This document shows, piece after piece, positions 1 through 7,207 of a stretch of DNA of 57,484 nt (its first letter is position 1; every line of letters begins with the position of its first letter). The translations under genes and the position numbers were made by a program. A model generated the notes under the pieces. That model saw only the letters and a list, made by a program, of their open reading frames with translations, did no database searches and was not told the origin of the DNA. Source of the stretch: Burkholderia sp. 4M9327F10 (GTDB lineage Bacteria; Pseudomonadota; Gammaproteobacteria; Burkholderiales; Burkholderiaceae); the NCBI RefSeq assembly GCF_005503145.1, contig NZ_SCNV01000056.1, forward strand, positions 1-57,484, written 5' to 3'.

Positions 1-1482
1 GCCTTTCTCCAGATAGACGTAGGCGCCGCCCATCACCCGAATGAACACTTCCCAGCCCCGCCCCTTGTCCAGCACGTACAGCATCGGATCGAAGCGGGAC
101 AGCATGCCTGTCACCGCTACGACGACCGTAGATTTCCCGCTGCCCGTCGTGCCTTTCCCTTCAAAATGCCCGGCCACCTTCTCCGAGACATTGATATCGC
201 CCAGCCGGCTCGCGTGCGAACTGTAGTTGTACACACCCGAGTCCGAGCGAAACGGGATGACGGCCGACCCGTCACCGATCGGGTTGCCCTCCGCCTTGCC
301 TGACGAGTAGTCATGGCAGGTGTACATCGCCGCAAAATTGCGCGAGGACTGCACTTTCGGTCGCGGTTTGACTCGCGCGCCCGGGACCTGCGAGAAGTAC
401 GTGAACGGAGCCGACCCCGTCGCGGGCGACCATTCGACGCCGCACTCGTTGCGCGAACGGGACGCGAACCTGTCGGCGTTCTCCAACGCCTCTTTCGCTG
501 TTTCGCCGTAGATAACCGCCGCGCCGTGATACTCGCCGAACGACAGTTCACCCGTGTTCACGTAACCCTGTGCGTCGCGCAATTCCTTGACCTGATGCTT
601 CGCCTTGTCACCGGCCGACTCCAGCTTGTTGATTGCCGAATCGATGGTCCGGTTTGACTCGAAGCCCGTCATGCAGTTGAACGTATGCGTAATCGTGAAT
701 TCCATGTTCAACGTGATCAACGGGTCGAGCTGGCCCCAGCCCGGCTTCTCCGGGCAACTGCGAAGGTCGAGGCAGGTTGCAACGCGCCGGTACGCCGGCA
801 CGTCGCTCGCCCCGATCTCGAGCGTGTTGTACCCAAAGTGCAGATGGCTCGACGGGATGACATCGGTGCCCGGCTCCGCCGCGACCGGCAGATCGCCGGT
901 CTTCCCGTTGATGAGATAGCTGACGAGCCCATACAAGGGCGAGAACAGCATCTTCGTGCCGTTCATGTGCTTGCGCTCGTACACTTCAAACAACTCGGCT
1001 TCATACTCGGCGAACTGCAGCAGTGCCTGTTGCGCAAGGGAGCCGATTTCCTTGAGCCCGTCATCAAAGTCCTCGTATTTCAGGATCAGCGACATGTAAT
1101 AGCGGTTCTCGAAGAACTTTTCGGCTCCGAAACGTCGCCCGATGTACTCGCGTACGAACCACTGCATGAAGCGCTGTTTGAACCGGTACACGCGATCAAA
1201 ACTCACGCGCTGCCGCACGAACGTTGCGTGATAGCCAAGGCGGCCACCCAGGTCGCGACCCAGCTTGCTGTACGCTTCCGTATCGCGATCGAACATGCGC
1301 TCCATCGCGACGTTCTCGTGCACCTCGAACGGCACGCCGCGCATGGCCAGCGTCACCATGAACCGGTTGCCCTCCAGGTGCTGTACGTGTTTTGTGACCG
1401 GATGCCCGTACTTCGGAATCCAGTCTTCCACGGCGCCGATCGCGCCGAGGATGTCGCTGGTGACGGCGGGTCTGCTCTGCAT
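1..1482 (-). CDS. virB4: VirB4-type conjugation ATPase, N-terminal 494 residues (cut by window start)
   Basis: Translating the minus strand from the ATG at 1482 gives an uninterrupted frame to the window edge. It has the VirB4/CagE N-terminal domain pattern and a Walker A motif, GTTGSGKST, near residue 450 (about positions 115-145). VirB4 is the cytoplasmic/inner-membrane ATPase that powers pilus biogenesis and DNA transfer in type IV secretion. The start overlaps the stop of virB3 (TGATG), so the two are translationally coupled. The rest of the ATPase domain, including Walker B, lies outside the window. Large frames on the opposite strand here are GC-driven shadows. Confidence 0.88.
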   Translation of the reverse strand, partial: MQSRPAVTSDILGAIGAVEDWIPKYGHPVTKHVQHLEGNRFMVTLAMRGVPFEVHENVAMERMFDRDTEAYSKLGRDLGGRLGYHATFVRQRVSFDRVYRFKQRFMQWFVREYIGRRFGAEKFFENRYYMSLILKYEDFDDGLKEIGSLAQQALLQFAEYEAELFEVYERKHMNGTKMLFSPLYGLVSYLINGKTGDLPVAAEPGTDVIPSSHLHFGYNTLEIGASDVPAYRRVATCLDLRSCPEKPGWGQLDPLITLNMEFTITHTFNCMTGFESNRTIDSAINKLESAGDKAKHQVKELRDAQGYVNTGELSFGEYHGAAVIYGETAKEALENADRFASRSRNECGVEWSPATGSAPFTYFSQVPGARVKPRPKVQSSRNFAAMYTCHDYSSGKAEGNPIGDGSAVIPFRSDSGVYNYSSHASRLGDINVSEKVAGHFEGKGTTGSGKSTVVVAVTGMLSRFDPMLYVLDKGRGWEVFIRVMGGAYVYLEKG

Positions 1483-1919
1483 CAGGCCTCCGGATCGAGC
1501 TCACGCAGTCGGCGCTCACCCCTGGACAACGGTTTGAAAAAATCGCGGTAGACGCGGCGTTGCCGTCCGTATCTCAGCGGCGCGAGCGTAGCGGTGTTGC
1601 CAAAGCGCGGGGCGGCTCGCCCGGCATTTAGCCGCGCGCGGACCCGCAGCTGCCAGAAGTAGAAGCGGCAACGCAATTCCAGCCACATGATCCGCAGGCC
1701 CTGGTCGTCGGTTTCGCAGATGTGCTTGAAATACAGCAGCACCGGAAAGCCCAGGAAGACAAACAGCAGACCGCCTGGTCCGACGAAGAAGGAAACCAGC
1801 ACGCCGACAAACATCGACGCGACGACGACAACCAGCATCGCCATATAGGGAACGCCCCAGATGGCCGCCGTGCGGCCAAGGCCGTTGAAACCGGGGTAGC
1901 GGGTTTTTTCGTCCGACAT
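1482..1919 (-). CDS. virB3: VirB3-like type IV secretion membrane protein
   Basis: A 145-residue protein beginning MSDEKTRYPGF. Two hydrophobic segments sit close together near residues 22-60 (AIWGVPYMAMLVVVVASMF, then VLVSFFVGPGGLLFVFLGF), followed by a basic cytoplasmic tail; this is the VirB3/TrbD layout. VirB3 works with VirB4 at the inner membrane in pilus assembly. It sits between virB2 and virB4 in canonical order. Usual VirB3 proteins are about 105 residues, so this one has an extended C-terminus. The start at 1919 is preferred over an upstream non-ATG start that would overlap virB2. Confidence 0.82.
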   Translation of the reverse strand: MSDEKTRYPGFNGLGRTAAIWGVPYMAMLVVVVASMFVGVLVSFFVGPGGLLFVFLGFPVLLYFKHICETDDQGLRIMWLELRCRFYFWQLRVRARLNAGRAAPRFGNTATLAPLRYGRQRRVYRDFFKPLSRGERRLRELDPEA

Positions 1920-1926
1920 GGCGTGC

Positions 1927-2292
1927 TCAGCTGAACATGTTCCACAGATACGGTGCGAGCACACCGACCACCGAGCCCACCGCCGCTACCTTGCCGCACA
2001 TCGTCACAAACTCGCTCCAGTGCGCGCGATCGGCCCAGCACTCCGCCCCTTTCCACATCAGCACGCAGGCCGCGACGACGCCGAGGAACGAATAAAGCCA
2101 GATCTTGAAGGTGGTCGCGCCCTGCGTCGCCGAATCGAGTCCACCACCCGCGAATGCAAGTTCCGGACCGATTGCGATGCCGAGGGCCATCGTCTGGCGC
2201 ATATGGGTTGCGATTCGCCGCATCAATATGCGATATGAATAAATTTTCAGTGGTACTGATTTCATGGTCGCGAGCTTCGTATTGCGATACAT
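1927..2292 (-). CDS. virB2: VirB2-like pilin precursor
   Basis: A 121-residue protein with a long basic leader, a probable signal-peptidase site around LAFAGGG, and two hydrophobic helices (IWLYSFLGVVAACVLMW and VAAVGSVVGVLAPYLW). This is the TrbC/VirB2 pilin plan. The mature pilin would build the conjugative pilus. Start MYRN at 2292 is chosen because a strong ribosome-binding site (AAGGAGAAG) lies just before it. The stop is 8 bases before virB3. The leader is unusually long, so processing could occur from an internal ATG; pilin identity is inferred from topology and position. Confidence 0.75.
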   Translation of the reverse strand: MYRNTKLATMKSVPLKIYSYRILMRRIATHMRQTMALGIAIGPELAFAGGGLDSATQGATTFKIWLYSFLGVVAACVLMWKGAECWADRAHWSEFVTMCGKVAAVGSVVGVLAPYLWNMFS

Positions 2293-2342
2293 GTCTTCTC
2301 CTTTCACGTGGTTGAGATCAGGCCGCGTCGTCGCGGCTCAGG

Positions 2343-3002
2343 TCAGTTGCAATCGTTGTAGCAAGCGGAATCGCCGAATGCGTCCCATGACGGATGCGGT
2401 GCGTCCGGCCGTTGTTTTGGGCCGCTGCGGTGCCCGGAAAAGGTTTTGGCATCGCGCGCCGCAGCGTGTGCTGGTCTGTCGGACTGACTGTCCATCACAA
2501 CGGGAATCGCAGGAACGACACTGGTTGAACCTTCCGCCGTCTGGGCGTTGGCAACAACGCGCTGTACGTAACTGGTACCGTTGGCGTCGGCGGTCTCGCC
2601 GCGCGTGAAATTGCCGCTGTAATAGCAGCTGATCGCCGCACGCAGCGCCGGTGTGCTCTGCCCCATTGCCGCAGTCGCCCGCTCATAACAGTCGTGCAGT
2701 ATCGCGCTGCCCGCGCGCAGGTTCGCACACGGATCGAAGGCCGTTTCGTAGGTCAATCCGTAGCGGGCAAGATTGGCCTTATTGACCTGTCCAAGCCCCA
2801 TGCTGAAATTGATGCCTTGTGCATTGAGCGCCTTTGCCGTCGCCACCGCTTCAGCGCGATCGCGCGGCTGGCGTGCAAGGTGGCCACCAACGACGCCGAT
2901 CGCGTAGGGATTGAAGTCGGATTCAGTCCTCACGACCGCCTGAAGCGTCGTGGGGTGGACGTTCGGCGCGCATTGCTGGGCTAACGAGATGAAATCAAGC
3001 AT
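2343..3002 (-). CDS. virB1: VirB1-like lytic transglycosylase
   Basis: A 219-residue protein with a soluble lytic transglycosylase (SLT/goose-lysozyme-like) domain. The catalytic Glu lies in VVRTESDFNPYAIG (about residue 27), followed by the SMGLGQVNKANLARYG motif and ISCYYSGNF. VirB1 locally opens peptidoglycan for assembly of the secretion channel. The C-terminal 60 residues are polar and low in similarity to anything I recognise, as in VirB1* tails. Start MLDF at 3002 has a good ribosome-binding site (AGGGGAAG). It is the first gene of the virB1-2-3-4 operon. Confidence 0.85.
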   Translation of the reverse strand: MLDFISLAQQCAPNVHPTTLQAVVRTESDFNPYAIGVVGGHLARQPRDRAEAVATAKALNAQGINFSMGLGQVNKANLARYGLTYETAFDPCANLRAGSAILHDCYERATAAMGQSTPALRAAISCYYSGNFTRGETADANGTSYVQRVVANAQTAEGSTSVVPAIPVVMDSQSDRPAHAAARDAKTFSGHRSGPKQRPDAPHPSWDAFGDSACYNDCN

Positions 3003-3051
3003 GACTTCCCCTCTCGCCCACGTCATGTCGCCGGCTGTGCCCGAACGATAT

Positions 3052-3067
3052 AATGGCTTTAGCCATT
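3052..3067. promoter_or_regulatory. Palindrome upstream of virB1 (candidate operator)
   Basis: AATGGCT-TT-AGCCATT is a perfect 7-2-7 inverted repeat, 50 bases before the virB1 start and overlapping a TATAAT-like hexamer. It is a plausible operator for a regulator of the transfer operon, perhaps one of the two small DNA-binding proteins encoded next to it. Function is inferred from symmetry and position only. Confidence 0.45.
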
Positions 3068-3147
3068 GTCGACCTCTCAGGTTCCAACACTGGTCAGGTC
3101 GGCGCCGATGCTCGCTACATCGACGCTGACCGCTCCTACTCCCTCAC

Positions 3148-3396
3148 CTACCCTTCCCTGGCTGGCAGTACCTCGCAAAGATCTGGCTCGTGCTCCTCCT
3201 CACGATTTACAACGCCGTCTTTCAGTCCCAGCAAGACCGCCGCGTTGTGCGCGTGACCCCGCTTGCCCTTCAGTCTTCCCTGCAACACGCCGTTCACGAT
3301 GTTGCGAGGGATTCCGTGTCTTACGGCCCAGCTCGAAACGGAGACACCGCACCGGTCGAACTCTGCGCGTACCTCTTCCAATGTTTTCAGTGCCAT
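3148..3396 (-). CDS. BcepMu gp16-family phage-type DNA-binding protein
   Basis: An 82-residue protein beginning MALKTLEEVRAEFDRCG, with a helix-turn-helix segment (VSSWAVRHGIPRNIVNGVLQG) and the ending RGHAHNAAVLLGLKDG. This matches the 'phage-associated protein, BcepMu gp16 family' seen in Mu-like phages and mobile elements of Burkholderiales. It probably binds DNA as a small regulator of phage or island genes. It is divergent from the XRE-type gene at 3527, with an AT-rich promoter region of about 130 bases between them. Family assignment is from remembered motif similarity. Confidence 0.72.
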   Translation of the reverse strand: MALKTLEEVRAEFDRCGVSVSSWAVRHGIPRNIVNGVLQGRLKGKRGHAHNAAVLLGLKDGVVNREEEHEPDLCEVLPAREG

Positions 3397-3526
3397 GCGG
3401 CGGCCCGTATACTGATCAAGTTGAGCAATTAACTATCAGCATTGGTCATTTTCGACCCCATGTCAATAAATAAAGCAATTTTCAGCCAATGAAAGCCGTT
3501 TTCTACCCTTGTTTTTTGGAGTGCCT

Positions 3527-3928
3527 ATGACCGGCACTGTGGGCGATCGGATCGTCGCCGAACGAGACCGCCTCGGCATTCAGCAAGGAGATATCTGTGC
3601 GTGGACGGGTGTCAGTCGCAGAACACAGTTCGCATACGAACAAGGCGAACGATTTCCCGACGCAAGCTATCTCATCACGTTGATCGAACATGGCTTTGAC
3701 GTGCCATACATCCTCACTGGGAAGCGTCCTCCTCGATATGGAGCAATCGACGAGGATCTATTACGCTCTGTGTTCAGTGCCGTTGAGGCTGCACTTTCCG
3801 ACGCTGGCCAAACCATCGATACAGGAAAGAAAGCCAAGCTTGTAGCCCTTGTCTATCAAACCTCCGCTGAAAACGGTCAGGTCGATCCCTTGGTCGTGCA
3901 GAAGGCGGTCGGCCTTATCGGCAATTAA
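3527..3928 (+). CDS. XRE-like helix-turn-helix regulator
   Basis: A 133-residue protein from MTGTVGDRI. Residues about 5-60 form an XRE/Cro-type helix-turn-helix (RIVAERDRLGIQQGDICAWTG, then VSRRTQFAYEQGERFPDASYL). A C-terminal helical part probably mediates dimerisation. Such proteins are repressors of phages and integrative elements. It reads away from the gp16-like gene across a shared AT-rich promoter region and overlaps the end of the convergent pxpA gene by 4 bases. An in-frame upstream start at 3509 is possible. Confidence 0.72.
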   Translation: MTGTVGDRIVAERDRLGIQQGDICAWTGVSRRTQFAYEQGERFPDASYLITLIEHGFDVPYILTGKRPPRYGAIDEDLLRSVFSAVEAALSDAGQTIDTGKKAKLVALVYQTSAENGQVDPLVVQKAVGLIGN

Positions 3929-4677
3929 CAAACGGCAGACGCGACCGCAACATCGGTTTCGGCCAGCGCCGCGCGGATCATCCGTGCAAACTCAACTGCG
4001 TGCGCTCCGTCGCCGTGCAGGCACAACGTTTGAGGTTTCACCTCAATCCAGTTGCCATCGCACGCACGGACGCGGCCGTCACACGCCATGTTGATCGCCT
4101 GCCGACAGGCCTCGTCGTCGCTATCGAGCACCGCGTTCGGTTCGGATCGAGGCACCAGCTTGCCCACCGGCGTATAGGCACGGTCAGCGAAACCTTCGTC
4201 GATCGCAACCAGCCCTTCTTCCCGTGCAATCCGGACCAGCTGGCCGCCTGCAAGGCCGAATACCGCAAGCCCGGGATCGAGGTCGCGGATCGCATGAACA
4301 ATGGCGCGGGCGAGGTCGGAATCCTCCTCGGCCTGGTTGTAAAGCGCGCCATGAGGCTTGACGTGAGTTACCCGGCCGCTCAGTCCCGCGACGACCGCCG
4401 CATGGGCGCCCACCTGGTATTGCACGCCGGCATACACTTCTTCCGGCGGCAGGATCATTGCAGTCCGACCAAAATTCTCCCGGTCCGGGAAGCTCGGATG
4501 GGCGCCGATCGCCACACCCCGACGTATTGCCTCCGACGTGACGCGGCGCATGGTCAGAGGATCGCCCGCGTGCCATCCGCATGCGACGTTGACCGACGTG
4601 GCGTACGCGAGCAGCTCGGCATCGTGAGGAAAGCCCTCACCGAGATCGACGTTCAGATCAATTCTTTTCGCGGTCAT
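3925..4677 (-). CDS. pxpA: 5-oxoprolinase subunit A / LamB-YcsF family protein
   Basis: A 250-residue protein, the usual family length. LamB/YcsF signatures in order: IDLNVDLGEGF at the N-terminus, VNVACGWHAGDP near residue 30, HPSFPDRENFGR near 65, VKPHGALYNQ near 110, and LCLHGDG near 225. With PxpB and PxpC, PxpA hydrolyses 5-oxoproline to glutamate using ATP. No pxpB/pxpC lie in the window, so this copy is an orphan and its substrate is uncertain. Start MTAKR is chosen because the family begins there. It is probably transcribed with the TRAP-type binding protein gene upstream. Confidence 0.9.
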   Translation of the reverse strand: MTAKRIDLNVDLGEGFPHDAELLAYATSVNVACGWHAGDPLTMRRVTSEAIRRGVAIGAHPSFPDRENFGRTAMILPPEEVYAGVQYQVGAHAAVVAGLSGRVTHVKPHGALYNQAEEDSDLARAIVHAIRDLDPGLAVFGLAGGQLVRIAREEGLVAIDEGFADRAYTPVGKLVPRSEPNAVLDSDDEACRQAINMACDGRVRACDGNWIEVKPQTLCLHGDGAHAVEFARMIRAALAETDVAVASAVC

Positions 4678-4975
4678 CCTTTGCCCTCTCCTCTTCGGGT
4701 ACACAATGGCTGGCTGTACGAACAGCGCCGTCGCCAATAAATACGTTTTCGAAACGGCATGCACGCCCGTCCATTTGCACATGCAACATGGCAATCGGTT
4801 CTTCGATCGCCTTCCACGGCGTCAGGATCTCTGCACGCTCGCTTGCAGACATATGCGACGTGCTCGCGAGCACTAGAAAAACGTAGGTGCTGATCACGCC
4901 GGCGGCCACCATCGCGCTACGCATCGCGACTATCCGCGAGCGCCCTGTTGAGCTTCCAACAAGCTGATTGGACAT
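4658..4975 (-). CDS. Small membrane-anchored hypothetical protein
   Basis: A 105-residue frame (or 88 residues from the ATG at 4924) with one hydrophobic segment (AMVAAGVISTYVFLVLAS) followed by a soluble charged tail. It overlaps the end of the TRAP-binding-protein gene by 46 bases and the start of pxpA by 20 bases. Such overlaps suit a coupled operon, but the frame could also be spurious. I recognise no family. It might be a degenerate small TRAP membrane subunit, but it is too short and has only one membrane segment. Confidence 0.38.
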   Translation of the reverse strand: MSNQLVGSSTGRSRIVAMRSAMVAAGVISTYVFLVLASTSHMSASERAEILTPWKAIEEPIAMLHVQMDGRACRFENVFIGDGAVRTASHCVPEEERAKDDREKN

Positions 4976-5985
4976 GTGCTCTGCGCCGACGGCGCCTCCT
5001 CCAGAAACGCTTTGACAGCTGTGCTGTATTCAGCCGGCACGCGTGCAAGCCATTCCTTCATGCGGGCATCACCCGCCTCGCGAAGATGCGTTCGAAAGCC
5101 GTCATCGATAGAGGTGTTTACATTGACGCCAGCCAGCCGCATGGCTGCATAGTTCTCACGGATGCGCGCCGGCAACGTTGCCCACTGACGGCGCTGTACG
5201 TCTTTGGCCGCCTTATCGAGCTGGGCTCGCAACTCGTCCGGTAACGCCTCATAACGTGTCTGGCTCATCACGACAAATGACACCGGGAAGGCGTAGTGGA
5301 TTGCGGTGAAGTTTGGCAACTGTCCGTGGAAAGACCTTCCAACCGCCCCGTCGCCTGATGAAAGGACACCGTCCAGCGCGCCAATCCGCAGCAGCGGGCG
5401 TACGTCCTGAACGGATAGCGCGGTTGCGCGCATGCCCAGGCCAGTAAGAACCTGGGCAGAGCTGTCGTCGTAGGTTCGTACCCGCATGCCGGTCATGTCG
5501 GCCGGATCTGCCACCGGCACGCGCGACCAGAGCCCGGTCGGAGGCCATGGTGAAATAAACAGCATGTGAAGCCCGGCACGCAACAATGCACGGCGGTACA
5601 GCGGCTCAACCACACACGTAAGGCGCTGGGAGTCGCCAAGTGAATGCACCTGGAATGGCAGCGTAGGTAACTCGAATATCGGATCCAACTGTGCGAGCGA
5701 TCCACCAAACACGTCCGCGACCTGCAGCCGTCCGTCCTGAACCGCCGATACAAGATCCGTCGCGCCAGCTTTCGCCTTGAACTCCGGTTTGCCTAAAACC
5801 TTGCCACCTGTCTGGTCGGTCAACGCGCTGGCGAAAAACGCGACGCCCCGCCCTGCGACCGTGTCGGCCGGATACGCGGTCGCAATCGACCAGGTTTGCT
5901 GTGCGCGGGCAGGTTGAAGCCCTACGCAGCAGACCAGTGTGCTGGCGACAGCCAGCCGTGTAAATAGTTGTCCTAATCTGTTCAT
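4930..5985 (-). CDS. TRAP transporter substrate-binding protein (DctP family)
   Basis: A 351-residue protein with a signal peptide (RLAVASTLVCCVGLQPARAQQ) and the DctP-family pattern: an N-terminal mixed domain, then MTGMRVRTYDDSSAQVLTGL, which carries the conserved Arg that binds substrate carboxylates, then the C-terminal helical lobe. It would capture an organic acid in the periplasm for a TRAP importer. No DctQ/DctM membrane genes are in the window, so it is an orphan or serves as a sensor component. Start 5985 is chosen to give the signal peptide. Confidence 0.85.
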   Translation of the reverse strand: MNRLGQLFTRLAVASTLVCCVGLQPARAQQTWSIATAYPADTVAGRGVAFFASALTDQTGGKVLGKPEFKAKAGATDLVSAVQDGRLQVADVFGGSLAQLDPIFELPTLPFQVHSLGDSQRLTCVVEPLYRRALLRAGLHMLFISPWPPTGLWSRVPVADPADMTGMRVRTYDDSSAQVLTGLGMRATALSVQDVRPLLRIGALDGVLSSGDGAVGRSFHGQLPNFTAIHYAFPVSFVVMSQTRYEALPDELRAQLDKAAKDVQRRQWATLPARIRENYAAMRLAGVNVNTSIDDGFRTHLREAGDARMKEWLARVPAEYSTAVKAFLEEAPSAQSTCPISLLEAQQGARG

Positions 5986-6168
5986 TTTTGTTTCAAGGCG
6001 GACTGCCAGTGACGAGGGGAGGCCGCCAGTCTCCGTGCGCGAGGCACATCGACGGCTTGTTGGACAAGACTCTAGCCGGAAAAGCGAGGGAAATTCCGTT
6101 TCCGAATTACCATTCCCAAACGCCAACGCTTTTGATATGATGAAAAGTTAGCGTGCGTTTTTATGCGC

Positions 6169-7203
6169 CTATTTGATCAGTCCGCAGCTGACGGCCATTG
6201 CAGCCGCCTTGTTAATGTTCGGCTTGTCCATCTTGTTGTTGATTCTCGGATACACAACGCCGTAGACAGTCTTCACGGACACCTGAAGTGCTTCCGCAAC
6301 GTTGGACGCCGTTCCTCCGGCGTGCACCAGTCGCAGGACGTTCAGTTCCTCCCCGCTCAGGCCAAACTGGCTGGTTGCCTGCTGTTGCAGGCCTGCCAGA
6401 CGCCAGTCAAGCAGCTCGCACGCGAGCGCCCGCAGGTGGCGCCGGTTGCGCCACAGGATTCCCTCTCCGGCCGCCGTGCGGTCTGCGTTGCTGGCCTGAA
6501 GCATGACAACGACTGAATTGGTACCTGCATGCACAGGGCAGACCAGGTTGTTGCGAAAGCCGTGTGTCGCCGCCTCGCTGAGCCAGTGAACATCGTTGTA
6601 TAAATCCAGCCGGGACGAGAGCACAGGTGTCGCGTTGCGTTTTGCATATTCGAGCAACGGATCATTCATGTACCAGACGTGGTCGATGTACTTGTTCAGC
6701 CACGCAGGATCGCAGCCGACAAGATATCGATGCTCAATGACATCACCGGACTTTGCGTCCATTACAAGCCAGCTGAAGATGTATTGTTCAGCACCGAGCG
6801 CCCGCGTCACGGTCTGCGCAATCGGCAGCAACTCAGCTTCGTGGCGACAATGCTCGATTTCGCCAATCTGGTCGAAGAAATCGCCGGGCAGGACAGGGCG
6901 TTGTACGATCGCCCCCCTCGGCTCTGACAGGTAGCGCTGCTTCAAAGCCAGATAAGAGCTTTGCAGGCTGTCGCCATATGGGTCCGCCGACGCGAAATCA
7001 TGAAGTTCGGCCTCAGCGCCGACGGGAAATACCTGCGTCAACGTAACGCCGCCAGCGCGAACGAGCTGACGCTCGAGCGTGAAGAGATCGCCACCTCCCC
7101 GGCGCAAGCGCAACGTGACTTCATCGCGGCCGAGCCGATTCACGCCTTCATATACGGCCTCTCCCCGTCCGTCCGCAGCTCTATCTGTAGCCAGCGTAAC
7201 CAT
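6169..7203 (-). CDS. LuxR-family regulator with autoinducer-binding-like domain (LuxR solo)
   Basis: A 344-residue protein. Residues about 110-250 form an autoinducer-binding-like domain. The W-x3-Y pair (AWLNKY) and DP (YMNDPL) characteristic of acyl-homoserine-lactone receptors are visible, as is HGFRNNLVCPVH. The C-terminal 65 residues are a LuxR helix-turn-helix (GLSGEELNVLRLVHAGGTAS, then VAEALQVSVKTVYG). The N-terminus is about 100 residues longer than typical LuxR proteins. No luxI synthase is visible, so it is a solo. It starts only a few bases after the GGDEF-EAL gene ends, which suggests an operon. Confidence 0.85.
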   Translation of the reverse strand: MVTLATDRAADGRGEAVYEGVNRLGRDEVTLRLRRGGGDLFTLERQLVRAGGVTLTQVFPVGAEAELHDFASADPYGDSLQSSYLALKQRYLSEPRGAIVQRPVLPGDFFDQIGEIEHCRHEAELLPIAQTVTRALGAEQYIFSWLVMDAKSGDVIEHRYLVGCDPAWLNKYIDHVWYMNDPLLEYAKRNATPVLSSRLDLYNDVHWLSEAATHGFRNNLVCPVHAGTNSVVVMLQASNADRTAAGEGILWRNRRHLRALACELLDWRLAGLQQQATSQFGLSGEELNVLRLVHAGGTASNVAEALQVSVKTVYGVVYPRINNKMDKPNINKAAAMAVSCGLIK

Positions 7204-7207
7204 GCGA

